Positions 53,610-62,625 of a stretch of 64,000 bases of DNA are shown in pieces. The stretch is taken from positions 62,001 to 126,000 of the forward strand of contig JAHLLQ010000001.1 in NCBI GenBank assembly GCA_020444065.1, in the 5' to 3' direction. The position numbers and the translations under genes were made by a program. The notes beneath the pieces were generated by a model. The model saw nothing but the letters and a program-made list of their open reading frames with translations, had not been told where the DNA came from and did not search any database. The first letter of the stretch is position 1. Each line of letters opens with the position of its first letter. The DNA is from a bacterium (GTDB lineage: Bacteria > Sumerlaeota > Sumerlaeia > SLMS01 > JAHLLQ01).

Positions 53610-54614
53610 ATGATTCAGGAGTTCTTCCAGCCGCGCTCGCTCGGCGAGGCGCTGGAGCTGAAGCAGCAGTGGGGCGCCGATGCCCGGCCGGTGGTCGGCG
53701 GCACGGATTTGCTCGTCAAAATTCGCGATGGAATCGTCGCGCCGAAGGCGATCCTCGACCTGTCGCGCGTGCCGGAATTGCGCCGCTTCGAGCGCCGCGA
53801 GGACGCCTTTGTCTTCGGCGCGGCCGTCACGGCGGAGCGGTGCATTCGCGACGCCTGGATTCACGAGCACTTTCCGGCACTATGGCGCGCGAGCCAATGG
53901 CTCGGCGGTCCGCAGATGCAGCACGTCGGGACCCTCGGCGGCAACCTGGCGAACGCCTCCCCCGCCGCCGATACAGTGCCGGCCTTGATGGTCGCTGGCG
54001 CCGTGGTGAAACTGACGAGCCTTCGCGGCAGCCGGACGCTGGCGATCGAGGACTTCCTGGTCGGACCAGGTCGCACGCGAATCGAGCCGGACGAGTTGAT
54101 CGAAGAGATCTCCGTCCCCATGACATCCTTCAATCCCGCCAATCCGCGCAAGCTGCTGACGGCGGCGGATGAGTTCCGCCTCAACGTCACTCCGCGGCAC
54201 GCGCCGTTGGATGCAACCTCCGATCAAGAGTACACGATCAATATGTTCTATAAGGCCGGCGCGCGCCTGGCCCAGGTGATTTCTATCGCGTGCGTTGCCG
54301 GCTGGGCGCGCATGAAGGGCAACACCGTCGTTGACATTCGACTCGCCTACGGTTCTGCGGCGCCGACGACGAAGCGCGGCCATCGGACGGAAGAAATGGT
54401 TCGCGGTAAGCAACTGACTCCAACGTTGATCGAATCGGCCTGCGAGGCTGTTGCCCAGGATATTTCGCCCATCGACGATGTGCGCGGCAGTGGCGATTAT
54501 AAGCTAATGCTTTGCACAAACTACACGCGCCTGTTCCTGCGCGATCTGATCGGACTCGAGCCCGCCGGCGTCGATGCGCCGGTCGATGCACCTAGCGAGG
54601 TCACCACATCATGA
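53610..54614 (+). CDS. FAD-binding subunit of a xanthine-dehydrogenase-family enzyme (CoxM/XdhB-like)
   Basis: 334 residues from ATG 53610 (MIQEFFQPRSLGEALEL). Motifs: RPVVGGTDLLVKIRDG and HVGTLGGNLANASPAADT, the two FAD-binding signatures; and the C-terminal CO dehydrogenase flavoprotein domain (RRGHRTEEM-like, here KRGHRTEEMVRGKQL). It passes electrons from a molybdenum subunit to FAD. It overlaps the 2Fe-2S subunit gene by 4 nt (ATGA), so they form an operon. A large molybdopterin subunit gene is not found on either side. Confidence 0.9.
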   Translation: MIQEFFQPRSLGEALELKQQWGADARPVVGGTDLLVKIRDGIVAPKAILDLSRVPELRRFERREDAFVFGAAVTAERCIRDAWIHEHFPALWRASQWLGGPQMQHVGTLGGNLANASPAADTVPALMVAGAVVKLTSLRGSRTLAIEDFLVGPGRTRIEPDELIEEISVPMTSFNPANPRKLLTAADEFRLNVTPRHAPLDATSDQEYTINMFYKAGARLAQVISIACVAGWARMKGNTVVDIRLAYGSAAPTTKRGHRTEEMVRGKQLTPTLIESACEAVAQDISPIDDVRGSGDYKLMLCTNYTRLFLRDLIGLEPAGVDAPVDAPSEVTTS

Positions 54615-55132
54615 TGAAGGATACGGTCACGACGACCAAGAAGCCCCTGCTGTTGTTTGTGAATGGCAAGCGTTACGATCTGATGGTGGAACCGGGTGCG
54701 CGATTGCTCGACGTGCTGCGAGACGAATGCGCGCTGACGGGAACCAAGGAAGGCTGCGGCGTCGGTGAGTGTGGCGCCTGCACGGTGCTTGTTCGTGGCG
54801 GCGCGGCATGCTCTTGCCTGCTGTTCGCACACAGCTTCAACGGCGAGGAAATTACAACGATCGAAGGCATGGCTGACGAGCTTCGCCATCTCCATCCGCT
54901 TCAGGAAGAATTGGTCAAGGCGGGCGGTTGCCAGTGCGGATTCTGCATCCCTGGGATGCTCCTGGCCGCCAAGCAGGTGCTCGATCGCAACCCGGATCCG
55001 ACAGAGGAGGAGATCCTGACTGGCCTCTCCGGAAACCTCTGTCGTTGCACGGGTTACTCAAAGATCATTGAAGCAGTACAGGAAGCAGGCCGCATCCTGC
55101 GGGATAGCCAAAGCGAGGTGGGCGCGAAGTAG
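54611..55132 (+). CDS. 2Fe-2S subunit of a xanthine-dehydrogenase-family enzyme (CoxS-like)
   Basis: 173 residues. The plant-ferredoxin-type cluster is CGVGECGACTVL with a distal Cys (GAACSCLLF), about residues 49-75, and the helical second cluster is GGCQCGFCIPGML and NLCRCTGYSKI (about 108-150). This is the standard small subunit of molybdenum hydroxylases. The start ATG overlaps the stop of the FAD subunit. The next gene, 2 bp after its stop, is convergent and unrelated, so the molybdenum subunit is missing from this operon. The pair may work with a large subunit encoded elsewhere. Confidence 0.93.
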   Translation: MMKDTVTTTKKPLLLFVNGKRYDLMVEPGARLLDVLRDECALTGTKEGCGVGECGACTVLVRGGAACSCLLFAHSFNGEEITTIEGMADELRHLHPLQEELVKAGGCQCGFCIPGMLLAAKQVLDRNPDPTEEEILTGLSGNLCRCTGYSKIIEAVQEAGRILRDSQSEVGAK

Positions 55133-55134
55133 CC

Positions 55135-56421
55135 TCAGCTCACTCCGGCCTTCTCAATCTTCTTCGTCTTCCGCAGCGCTTCCATCTTGTCCAGACCACG
55201 ACGCACATCGTCGATCAGGTCGGACGTATCCTCGAGTCCAACACTCAGGCGGACAAGATTCGGCGTAATGCCTGCCTCCATCTTGAGCTCGTGGGTCATC
55301 TCTGCGTGCGTCATGGTGTAAGGATGCTCGGCCAATGATTCGATGCCGCCGAGGCTCACGGCGAGGTGGAAGATTTCGAGGCTATCGAGCACGCAGAAAG
55401 CGTCTTCTTCCCCGCCATCGACGGTGAAGCTGATTAACGAGCCGGGACCGCTGCACTGCTCCTCATAGAGCCGCAGTTGGTGTTCGCTCATCGACGCGTG
55501 CCCCGGGAATCGAACGCTCGTAACGCGGGGATCGGACTCGAGGAACTCCACGATCTTCTGCGCCGAAGTACTTTGCGTCTGCATGCGCAAATGCAGCGTC
55601 CCCATCGATCGCCCAATCAGCCACGCGGTCTCCGGATCCGGGCTCGCGCCGAAAATCGTCCGAGTCGCCTTTGTCCCGGTAATCAGGTCCTTCGGCCCGA
55701 GAATGAAACCCGCCACGAGATCGCTATGCCCACCGATGAACTTCGTGGCGGAGTACACAACCAGGTCCGCTCCGAGGTCGAGAGGCTGACAGAATACCGG
55801 TCCCATGAATGTGTTATCGACGACGACAAGCGGCTCGCTGTCGAGACTGTCCGCCACCTGCCGCGCAGCGCGGATATCCGTGAGCGTAATCGTCGGGTTC
55901 GCGCACGTTTCCATGAAGATCAGCTTCAGGTTCTTCATCCCCTCCGCCGCCGCGCGAATTTCATCTTCTTTCGCATCCGCAGGATAGCTCTTCGTGATCA
56001 CGCCGAAGTCGGGCAGGATATGCCGGAAGAGGAACTCCGTCCCCCCATAGACAGGGTCCGCGAAGAGCAAGGAATCGCCCGGCCTCAGGAAACTGAAGCA
56101 GAGGCAGGAGATCGCCCCCATGCCGGAGGAGAACAGCGCCGCGCTGTCAGCTTTATCCCAGGCGATGATGCGATCTTCGACGATTTCCGCGTTCGGATTG
56201 TTCACGCGCGTGTAGATCAGCGGCGAGACCTCGCCGGGATTGGCAGGATCGAGACCGTAGGCCAGCCGGAATGCGCGCTTCCCTTCCGCACAATTGCGGA
56301 AAACGAAGGTGCTGGTCCGGAAAACCGGGGGCACAACCGAGCCCTCGCTGAGATGAGGATCGTACGCATCGATCATCACGTGCGTCTGGGGATGCTGGAA
56401 ATATTCCTTCTTATTCTTCAT
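55135..56421 (-). CDS. Cystathionine gamma-synthase/lyase or methionine gamma-lyase family enzyme
   Basis: 428 residues from ATG 56421 (MKNKKEYFQHPQTH), a PLP-dependent Cys/Met metabolism enzyme. Motifs: LIYTRVNNPNAEIVEDRI, SALFSSGMGAISCLCFSFL, FADPVYGGTEFLF, the PLP lysine in VVYSATKFIGGHSDL, and SLGGIESLAEHPYTMTHAEM. The catalytic Tyr in the YGGTEF position is normal. Which reaction (cystathionine synthesis, cleavage, or methanethiol release) cannot be told from motifs. The ribosome binding site is a weak aggggt. It converges on the 2Fe-2S gene across 2 bp. Upstream lie 13-bp direct repeats. Confidence 0.9.
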   Translation of the reverse strand: MKNKKEYFQHPQTHVMIDAYDPHLSEGSVVPPVFRTSTFVFRNCAEGKRAFRLAYGLDPANPGEVSPLIYTRVNNPNAEIVEDRIIAWDKADSAALFSSGMGAISCLCFSFLRPGDSLLFADPVYGGTEFLFRHILPDFGVITKSYPADAKEDEIRAAAEGMKNLKLIFMETCANPTITLTDIRAARQVADSLDSEPLVVVDNTFMGPVFCQPLDLGADLVVYSATKFIGGHSDLVAGFILGPKDLITGTKATRTIFGASPDPETAWLIGRSMGTLHLRMQTQSTSAQKIVEFLESDPRVTSVRFPGHASMSEHQLRLYEEQCSGPGSLISFTVDGGEEDAFCVLDSLEIFHLAVSLGGIESLAEHPYTMTHAEMTHELKMEAGITPNLVRLSVGLEDTSDLIDDVRRGLDKMEALRKTKKIEKAGVS

Positions 56422-56494
56422 GGCAGAACCCCTGAGAGAGATTGAAATGCGGCGAGTTGAACGCACCTGGGAAACAAGCGGAGAATGCCGCGCG

Positions 56495-56758
56495 TTTATG
56501 ACACAACGCAATCCTTTTCCAGGGAGATTTCCGAGGCGCCCGGGGTCCATCACCGCGGCGTTTGGCATGACTGGCAGCTCTGAGACGAGTGGGTAACACT
56601 TTGTCCGCTCGGTGAACAAATCCTGTGCAATGCACAGCTTCTTCGCAGCCCAAGCCTTCCTCGCAGCGAGATCGTGCTTGGCTGGGAACCCTCGCAAATT
56701 CAGTGAGTTTTCCGAGAACCGACGCGGTCCAATCGACTTTTTACATTTATGACACAAC
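56495..56758. repeat. Two 13-bp direct repeats in a long intergenic region
   Basis: tttatgacacaac occurs at 56495-56507 and again at 56746-56758, 251 bp apart, in the divergent spacer (56422-56924) between the gamma-lyase-type gene and the glycine-rich gene. The exact match is unlikely to be coincidental in GC-rich DNA and may mark regulator sites for one of the genes. No other gene, tRNA or strong promoter was seen in this 503-bp spacer. Confidence 0.5.
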
Positions 56759-56924
56759 CTTGGGCATTCTTCCCACGATTCTTGTGTAGATCGTCCCCGT
56801 TACCGTGCGACCTGGGATTGGGGTTGGGTCCGTGATACCCTCGGGGTTGGGGGTTCCGACGGAGTCATCAAGAAGTCCCAGGGCACCTCACATACCTACA
56901 GACCTTGAAAAGGGATGGTGCTCC

Positions 56925-58772
56925 ATGCTCTGTCGACAGATTCTTATGGCCGGCGCTGCCGTCGGTCTGATGGGACTGCTTACGCCTGCCCCTGCAGCCG
57001 CAGCAGAAGTAAGTCTGCCAAACTGGGATGGGCAGGCGGCGGTTACTCTCGCCAAACTCCCCCGCCTGAACGGGATTGATCGGGCGGCCGTAGTTCATCT
57101 GGATTCCGATTACGTCGCCTCGGGCGACCTCGCCGTCAGGTCTCTTATCATCGAACAAGGCGCCACGCTCTTCATTGACGGCGATCTCAATATCCAGACG
57201 ACCGATCGCTTGGTCATCGATGGAACGATCATGGCCGTTCCCGCAGAAGCGAGAACAGATTCCGATCGTGCTTCGGCGGTCGATGCTCCGTCTATCCAAC
57301 TCGTGTCGAAGGACGAGATCGTGCTCCACGGCTTCATCGTGGGAGGCGAAGGCCGCAGTTTCGACCAATCGTCGACCCGTGCCGTTGGTGCTTTCCCTGG
57401 TGGCGATGGCTCCTCGATCATTCTCGATGCGCCTCGGATCATTCTCGAAGGCGCTGCAATCGGCGGCGATGGTGGCAATGGCGGTCCGTCTGCTGTCGGT
57501 GGCAAAGGCGGCGACGTTGAACTCTGCGCGGATGCCTTCATTGTTGAGTCGATCGTGAACAGCCCCACCGTCGCTTACGGTGGAAACGGCGGACACGGTG
57601 GCGACGGCGTCGATGGCCAGAGTGGAACCAGCGGCGGTGCCGGCGGAGATGGCGGAAATGCAAAGATGCGCGGCTCCCGCGCGAGCGGCAGCGATGGCGG
57701 CCCCGGGCCAACCGGCGCGGATGTTACCGGAGGCCAGGGAATCCAGGGCAGTTCCGGCCTGACATGCCAGCAGACCGGAGCTGATGCCGGCTTCGGCGGT
57801 CCCGGTGGAACTGGCGCCGGGGTGGTCGGCGGCGACGGCGGCATCGGTGGAGCCGGTGGAAACGCAACCACTAATGGCGGCACTGAAGGCGGCAACGGTG
57901 GCAATGGCGGTATCGGCGGAAACGGCGGAACTGGAACCGGCGGCAACGGCGGTCTCGGCGGGTCCGGCGGGCGCTGCTGCGATTACACCGACGGCTTCGG
58001 CGGCGATGGTGGCATCGGCGGAGCCGGTGGTAGCGGCTTCGGCGGCGCCGGCGGTCCCGGTGGACCAGGCGGTCGCGGACGCGATCCGTTGGTGGAGTTG
58101 ATTTATCACCACGGCAACGGCGGCGATGGCGGTGATGGCGGAATGGCTGTCGGCGGCAATGGCGGTCCAGGTGGACCCGGCGGAGATGCGCTGAACGCGA
58201 TCGATGCAGGCACCGGAGGCGGTGGCGGCGTTCGTGGCTCCGCAACCGGCGGCGATGCGGGACCGGGAGGGCCTCCTGGAACAAGCTCCGATCCGAACGT
58301 CTCTGCGGGCATTGATGGAACCCCAGGAAATGCGGGCACAGCGACACAGGGCGTTACCGGCGTCGCAGGTCCGAGCGGCGGAGCGTGCTCAGTCCTCGTC
58401 GTGGACGTGGTCTCGCTCGAAGCATCCGTTGATCCGCAGACCTCTCAGGCAATCGTGACCTGGACGACAGCCGCTGAGTATCAGAACGCCGGTTTCCACG
58501 TTTATCGCGCCAACACGTCTGTCCAGAATGGCCGCGCCAGCTACTCCGTTGGCGAACGCCTCAACCTGACCATCGTTCCCGCAAAGGGCAACGCGACCTC
58601 CGGTGCAGTCTACACGTTCGTTGATCCTCTCGAGTTGACTTCCCCGGATGAAGATCGCGGCTATTTCATCGAGGATGTGGACATCAACTTCGTGCAGACC
58701 ATGCACGGTCCCGCCTTCCTGAGTGGTTCGACAGGCGCGTCCCGTGTGCAGAACTGGCAAGAGATCGAATAG
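56925..58772 (+). CDS. Exported glycine-rich PGRS-like protein with fibronectin-like C-terminus
   Basis: 615 residues from ATG 56925 (MLCRQILMAGAAVGLMG) with aaggga upstream. A signal peptide (about 1-27, ending APAAAAEV) is followed by a beta-rich region (about 30-175) and a long GGxGG tract (about 180-470), with runs such as GGNGGNGGIGGNGGTG and short non-glycine islands containing Cys (GGRCCDYTDG). This is the composition of mycobacterial PE-PGRS proteins, though there is no PE domain. The C-terminal ~120 residues are FN3-like (AIVTWTTAAEYQNAGFHVYR) and end GASRVQNWQEIE. It is likely cell-surface or extracellular; no catalytic motif is seen. A terminator follows at 58806. Confidence 0.88.
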   Translation: MLCRQILMAGAAVGLMGLLTPAPAAAAEVSLPNWDGQAAVTLAKLPRLNGIDRAAVVHLDSDYVASGDLAVRSLIIEQGATLFIDGDLNIQTTDRLVIDGTIMAVPAEARTDSDRASAVDAPSIQLVSKDEIVLHGFIVGGEGRSFDQSSTRAVGAFPGGDGSSIILDAPRIILEGAAIGGDGGNGGPSAVGGKGGDVELCADAFIVESIVNSPTVAYGGNGGHGGDGVDGQSGTSGGAGGDGGNAKMRGSRASGSDGGPGPTGADVTGGQGIQGSSGLTCQQTGADAGFGGPGGTGAGVVGGDGGIGGAGGNATTNGGTEGGNGGNGGIGGNGGTGTGGNGGLGGSGGRCCDYTDGFGGDGGIGGAGGSGFGGAGGPGGPGGRGRDPLVELIYHHGNGGDGGDGGMAVGGNGGPGGPGGDALNAIDAGTGGGGGVRGSATGGDAGPGGPPGTSSDPNVSAGIDGTPGNAGTATQGVTGVAGPSGGACSVLVVDVVSLEASVDPQTSQAIVTWTTAAEYQNAGFHVYRANTSVQNGRASYSVGERLNLTIVPAKGNATSGAVYTFVDPLELTSPDEDRGYFIEDVDINFVQTMHGPAFLSGSTGASRVQNWQEIE

Positions 58773-58805
58773 GACTTCCCAAGCACCATGCTCGATCCCC
58801 CCCCA

Positions 58806-58843
58806 GGGGCCGGAGGCGCCATGCTTCCGGCCCCGCCTTTTTT
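58806..58843 (+). terminator. Rho-independent terminator of the glycine-rich gene
   Basis: ggggccgga (58806-58814) pairs perfectly with tccggcccc (58826-58834); after gcc a run of six T follows (58838-58843). It lies 34 bp after the stop codon. Confidence 0.85.
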
Positions 58844-58948
58844 GCGCAGTCTGCGCTTTCCCGACACGCGGCCTTTCATTGACGCCCTTCCCCGGTTCGA
58901 TGAATCCTGAATAGTCAGAGCACTGAATTGAAAATCCGGGGGAAGATC

Positions 58949-60358
58949 ATGACCATTAAGCTGAAATTTTGGGGAGCCGCACAAACGACCACGGGATCCA
59001 TGCACGTCATCGAAGCCGGTGGGCATCGAATCGTGTTGGATTGCGGACTGTACCAGGGGCGCCGTAAACTTGCCGAGCAATACAACGGCGAGTTCCCGAT
59101 GCCACCGAATACGGTCAGCGGCGTGATTCTCTCCCACGCGCATATCGATCACTGCGGAAATCTCCCGACCTTTGTTCGCGAAGGTTACGAAGGTCCGATC
59201 TACTGCACTCACGCAACCGGCGATCTCTCGCGCGTGCTGCTGATGGACTCCGCGCACATTCAAGAGAAGGACGCCGCGTTCGTCAGCAAGATCCGCAAAC
59301 GCAAGGGCCAGGATCCGGTCGAGCCCCTCTACACGATGGAAGACGCCGAAGCTGTGCTCCCCCACTTCGTGACTATTGGCTATTACCGCGAATTCTGCTT
59401 CGCGCGGAACTTCTGCGGCAAGTTCCTTGAAGCTGGCCACATTCTGGGCTCGGCCATTACTGAAATGGATATCGAAACAGACGGTCGCAACAAGCGCCTC
59501 GTCTTCAGTGGCGATCTCGGCCGTGGTGGAAACTCGATCCTGCGCGATACGGAGATTCCGAGCGACGCCGACTACCTCATCATGGAGTCGACGTACGGCG
59601 CTCGCGAGCACGAACCGACTGCTAATCTGCGCGCCGGGCTGCGCGATCTGGTCAAGCGCGTCGCCGATCGCAAAGGCAAGATCATCATCCCGGCGTTCAG
59701 CGTTGGCAGAACCCAGGAGATTGTTTATCAGCTCAACAATCTGTTCAATGACGGGGAACTGCCAAGCATCCCGTGCTTCGTCGACAGCCCCCTCTCGAAC
59801 AACGTCACGCAGGTGTTCCGTTCGCATCCCGAGTGCTTCAATCGTAAGACTAAGGACATCATGCAGAGCGACCCGAACCCCTTCGGCTTCGAGCTGCTGC
59901 GCTACACGGAGAATGTTGAAGAGAGCAAGGCACTGAACGACTTCAACGAGCCCTGTATCATTATCTCTGCATCGGGAATGTGCGAAGCGGGCCGGATCCT
60001 CCACCACTTGCGGAACTCGATCGAGGATCCAAGGAACTGCGTCTTGATCGTTGGCTTCCAGGCGGAACATACGCTCGGCCGCCGGATCGTCGAGCGGCGC
60101 GAGAAGGTCCGCATCTTTGGCGAGGAGCATCCCCTCCGCGCTGAAGTAGCCGTGATGAACGGATTCTCCGCGCACGCCGACAAGCACGAGTTGAAGGATT
60201 TCGCCTTCCGCGTGAAAGAGCGCGGCGAGCGCCTGAAGAAGATCTTCCTGGTCCACGGCGAAGTCAGCCAGCAGGAACCCCTCGCGGCCTACTTGCGCGA
60301 ACACCTCAACGTCGAGGTCCATTGCCCGGCTCGGGGGGACGAGATCGAACTCGATTAA
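58949..60358 (+). CDS. Beta-CASP metallo-beta-lactamase-fold RNA hydrolase
   Basis: 469 residues from ATG 58949 (MTIKLKFWGAAQTTTGS); ggggga lies just upstream. The MBL motif 2 is SHAHIDHCGNLP (about residues 62-73), with later metal ligands EAGHILGSA and FSGDLGRGG. The beta-CASP domain carries YGAREHE, KGKIIIPAFSVGRTQEI, FVDSPLSNN, IISASGMCEAGRI and NGFSAHADKHEL (last motif). These match CPSF73/RNase J-like RNA nucleases widespread in bacteria. It probably acts in RNA processing in the cytoplasm. The C-terminal part ends HCPARGDEIELD, so no extra domain is attached. It is followed by ddl on the same strand. Confidence 0.92.
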   Translation: MTIKLKFWGAAQTTTGSMHVIEAGGHRIVLDCGLYQGRRKLAEQYNGEFPMPPNTVSGVILSHAHIDHCGNLPTFVREGYEGPIYCTHATGDLSRVLLMDSAHIQEKDAAFVSKIRKRKGQDPVEPLYTMEDAEAVLPHFVTIGYYREFCFARNFCGKFLEAGHILGSAITEMDIETDGRNKRLVFSGDLGRGGNSILRDTEIPSDADYLIMESTYGAREHEPTANLRAGLRDLVKRVADRKGKIIIPAFSVGRTQEIVYQLNNLFNDGELPSIPCFVDSPLSNNVTQVFRSHPECFNRKTKDIMQSDPNPFGFELLRYTENVEESKALNDFNEPCIIISASGMCEAGRILHHLRNSIEDPRNCVLIVGFQAEHTLGRRIVERREKVRIFGEEHPLRAEVAVMNGFSAHADKHELKDFAFRVKERGERLKKIFLVHGEVSQQEPLAAYLREHLNVEVHCPARGDEIELD

Positions 60359-60440
60359 TCCACCGAAGTCATTTTCTTCTTGATGCTGTCCAACTCCTCC
60401 CGCTTCATCGGGCAGTGAGCCTGCCCTGGAGGGTCTCTGT

Positions 60441-61565
60441 ATGTCCGAAGCGCCGAGAAAAGTCGTCCTGATGTGTGGCGGTCCGTCCGCCGAGTACGTC
60501 GTTTCCCTGACCTCTGCCCGTGCCGCTGCCCATGCGCTGGATCGGCACCGGTATCGCGTGCGCGTTGCTTGCATCGACGAGGATGGCAACTGGATCTTCC
60601 CGGAAGAGGAATGGACAGGCGAAACGCCTCCCTCGCGCATCGAGAAGCTCTTCGACTTGCTCGACATGCCGGAGCTCTGCCCCGTCGGGTACCTGACGCG
60701 GCGCTCCCCTGCCGAAGGCCTGGGGCGCCTCCAGCAATGGCGCCCGGATGTCATTCTCCCCATCATGCACGGCGCCTATGGTGAAGACGGCAAGCTGCAG
60801 GGCATGCTCGAATTCCTGGGATTCCCGTACCTCGGATCGGGCGTCCTGGCGAGTTCCCTCGCGATGGATAAGCGGCGGACGAAGGACTTCCTCGGCGCCC
60901 ATGGCATTCGTGTCGGCCGACACATGACAATGACCGCCTCCAGCACCCCCGCACACCGCGACGACCAGATCGAAGCCGCGGGCAATTTGCTTGGCTGGCC
61001 CCTGGTTGTGAAACCGAACGCGGGAGGCAGCAGCCTCGCCGCGGGCCTCGCGAACAACACGGATGAACTTAGGGGACTGGTAAATCGCGCTTTCGAACAC
61101 GACAGCGAGGTTCTGGTTGAAGAACTGATCCGCGGCCGCGAAGTCACCTGCGCCGTGCTCGACCTGGCGGAGAGTTTCGGCGGTCGGCTCGTTTGCCCGC
61201 CGACGGAGATTCGTCCCAAGTCTTCGGCCTTCTTTGATTTCGATGCGAAGTACCGGCCCGGGGCGACGGAAGAGATCACGCCCGCCGACCTGCCGGACGA
61301 GATTCTGAACCGCATCTACACAATGGCCGAGAAGTCCCACGATCTGCTCGGGTGCCACACGATGTCGCGCACCGACATGATCGTCCGCGAAGACGGCCAG
61401 CCCGTTTACCTCGAGACCAACACCATCCCGGGCCTCACGCCGACCTCACTCTTGCCCCAAGGCGCCGCCGCCCTCGGCATCAACATGACCACGCTCCTGA
61501 CCGGCATGATCGAAGGCACCTTCGAACGCCTGATCGAAGCGAAGGCCCGTCGCGGAGAGTTGTAG
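60441..61565 (+). CDS. ddl: D-alanine--D-alanine ligase
   Basis: 374 residues; joins two D-alanines with ATP for peptidoglycan precursors in the cytoplasm. Evidence: N-terminal MCGGPSAEYVVSLTSA (usual 'GGxSxEHxVS', so His is replaced by Tyr), ILPIMHGAYGEDGKLQGMLE, PYLGSGVLASSLAMDK, the ATP-grasp VVKPNAGGSSL, and LETNTIPGLTPTSLLPQ with the metal-binding Glu/Asn. The ribosome binding site ggaggg is present. The serine hydrolase gene starts 10 bp after its stop, suggesting one cell-wall-related unit. Length fits Ddl. Confidence 0.95.
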   Translation: MSEAPRKVVLMCGGPSAEYVVSLTSARAAAHALDRHRYRVRVACIDEDGNWIFPEEEWTGETPPSRIEKLFDLLDMPELCPVGYLTRRSPAEGLGRLQQWRPDVILPIMHGAYGEDGKLQGMLEFLGFPYLGSGVLASSLAMDKRRTKDFLGAHGIRVGRHMTMTASSTPAHRDDQIEAAGNLLGWPLVVKPNAGGSSLAAGLANNTDELRGLVNRAFEHDSEVLVEELIRGREVTCAVLDLAESFGGRLVCPPTEIRPKSSAFFDFDAKYRPGATEEITPADLPDEILNRIYTMAEKSHDLLGCHTMSRTDMIVREDGQPVYLETNTIPGLTPTSLLPQGAAALGINMTTLLTGMIEGTFERLIEAKARRGEL

Positions 61566-61575
61566 AAGGACTGGC

Positions 61576-62607
61576 GTGAGAATCAATCGCGACAAGATCA
61601 TCTCACTTATTGATGAAATGCAGTCTCCCGAGCCTTTCTCGGGAGTGCTTTCCATTGCCGATGCAAACGGAACGATTCTTGAGCTCTGCCGCGGCGATGC
61701 GATTCGATCGGAATCGATTCCCAATCGGATCGATACGCGGTTTCAGATGGCATCCGGCTGCAAGATATTCACCGGCCTCGCCATCTGCCAACTCATTGAG
61801 GAAGGCAAACTGACGTTTGAAACGCGATTGTCCGAATGCGTGGACGCCGACTTTCCCAACTTCAGTCCGGATATCACGCTGCATCACCTGCTCACACACA
61901 CTTCCGGCATCACTTCCTACTTCGAAGAAGACGTGAATCCCAGCTACGAAGCCATCTGGCAGGACTATCCGGCTTACCGTGTGCGGCGGCCCGCAGACTT
62001 CCTTCCGCTATTTCAGAACAAACCCATGAAGTTCCCTCCGGGCGAGCGATTCGACTACAACGACGCCGGCTTCATCCTGCTGGGCCTTGCCGTCGAGAAA
62101 GCCGCCGGGATCCCGTTCGCTCAATACATTCAGAAGAACATCTTCGACCGAAGCGGCATGGAGGATTCGGGTTACTTCGCCCTGGACTGTTTGCCGAAAG
62201 GAACTGCGTCCGCATACATCCCGAACGGTGACGGGACCTGGCGAACCAACATTTTTGCCGTACCTGCTGTGGGGGCGCCAGATGGAGGCGCATTCACGGC
62301 TGCCCCGGACATGCAGCGCTTCTGGCGCGCCCTGGTCAGCGGTGAACTCCTCGGCCCGAAGATGACGGAACGGATGCTCCACCCTCACGTACAGGCCGAC
62401 TCTCCCACGACGCACTATGGTTATGGAGTCTGGCTTGATCGGTCCGGGGGCCAGACTCGCCGCCTCTTCGTCGTGGGCAGCGACCCCGGAGTTGCTCTGC
62501 GATCGGAATACTGGATCGAGGAAGGCCTGGTTGTCACCATGCTCGGAAATACCGGCGAGGCGTTGTGGCACCTGTATCCGAGAATCGAGAACGCTCTCGG
62601 GCTTTGA
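61576..62607 (+). CDS. Serine hydrolase of the beta-lactamase class C/PBP4* family
   Basis: 343 residues from GTG 61576 with aagga upstream. The SxxK motif is in FQMASGCKIFTG (about residue 59-62), followed by LLTHTSGI, the YxN motif in RFDYNDAGFILLG, and a C-terminal VVGSDPGVALRS in place of HxG/KTG. There is no signal peptide, so a cytoplasmic esterase, D-aminopeptidase or beta-lactamase-like enzyme is possible. It follows ddl by 10 bp, a D-Ala context. The activity is not predictable from motifs alone. Confidence 0.88.
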   Translation: MRINRDKIISLIDEMQSPEPFSGVLSIADANGTILELCRGDAIRSESIPNRIDTRFQMASGCKIFTGLAICQLIEEGKLTFETRLSECVDADFPNFSPDITLHHLLTHTSGITSYFEEDVNPSYEAIWQDYPAYRVRRPADFLPLFQNKPMKFPPGERFDYNDAGFILLGLAVEKAAGIPFAQYIQKNIFDRSGMEDSGYFALDCLPKGTASAYIPNGDGTWRTNIFAVPAVGAPDGGAFTAAPDMQRFWRALVSGELLGPKMTERMLHPHVQADSPTTHYGYGVWLDRSGGQTRRLFVVGSDPGVALRSEYWIEEGLVVTMLGNTGEALWHLYPRIENALGL

Positions 62608-62625
62608 CCACTGAGCCGATGGCTT

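Noticed and set aside
57450-58300. Regular glycine-codon repeats considered as a CRISPR array or tandem DNA repeat
   Set aside because: Period follows codons (ggcggn), spacers are not of constant length, and it is an in-frame part of an exported protein.
58661-60766. 701-residue minus-strand open frame opposite the beta-CASP gene
   Set aside because: It spans a terminator and two real genes on the other strand and shows no motif or signal; it follows the codon composition of the plus-strand genes.
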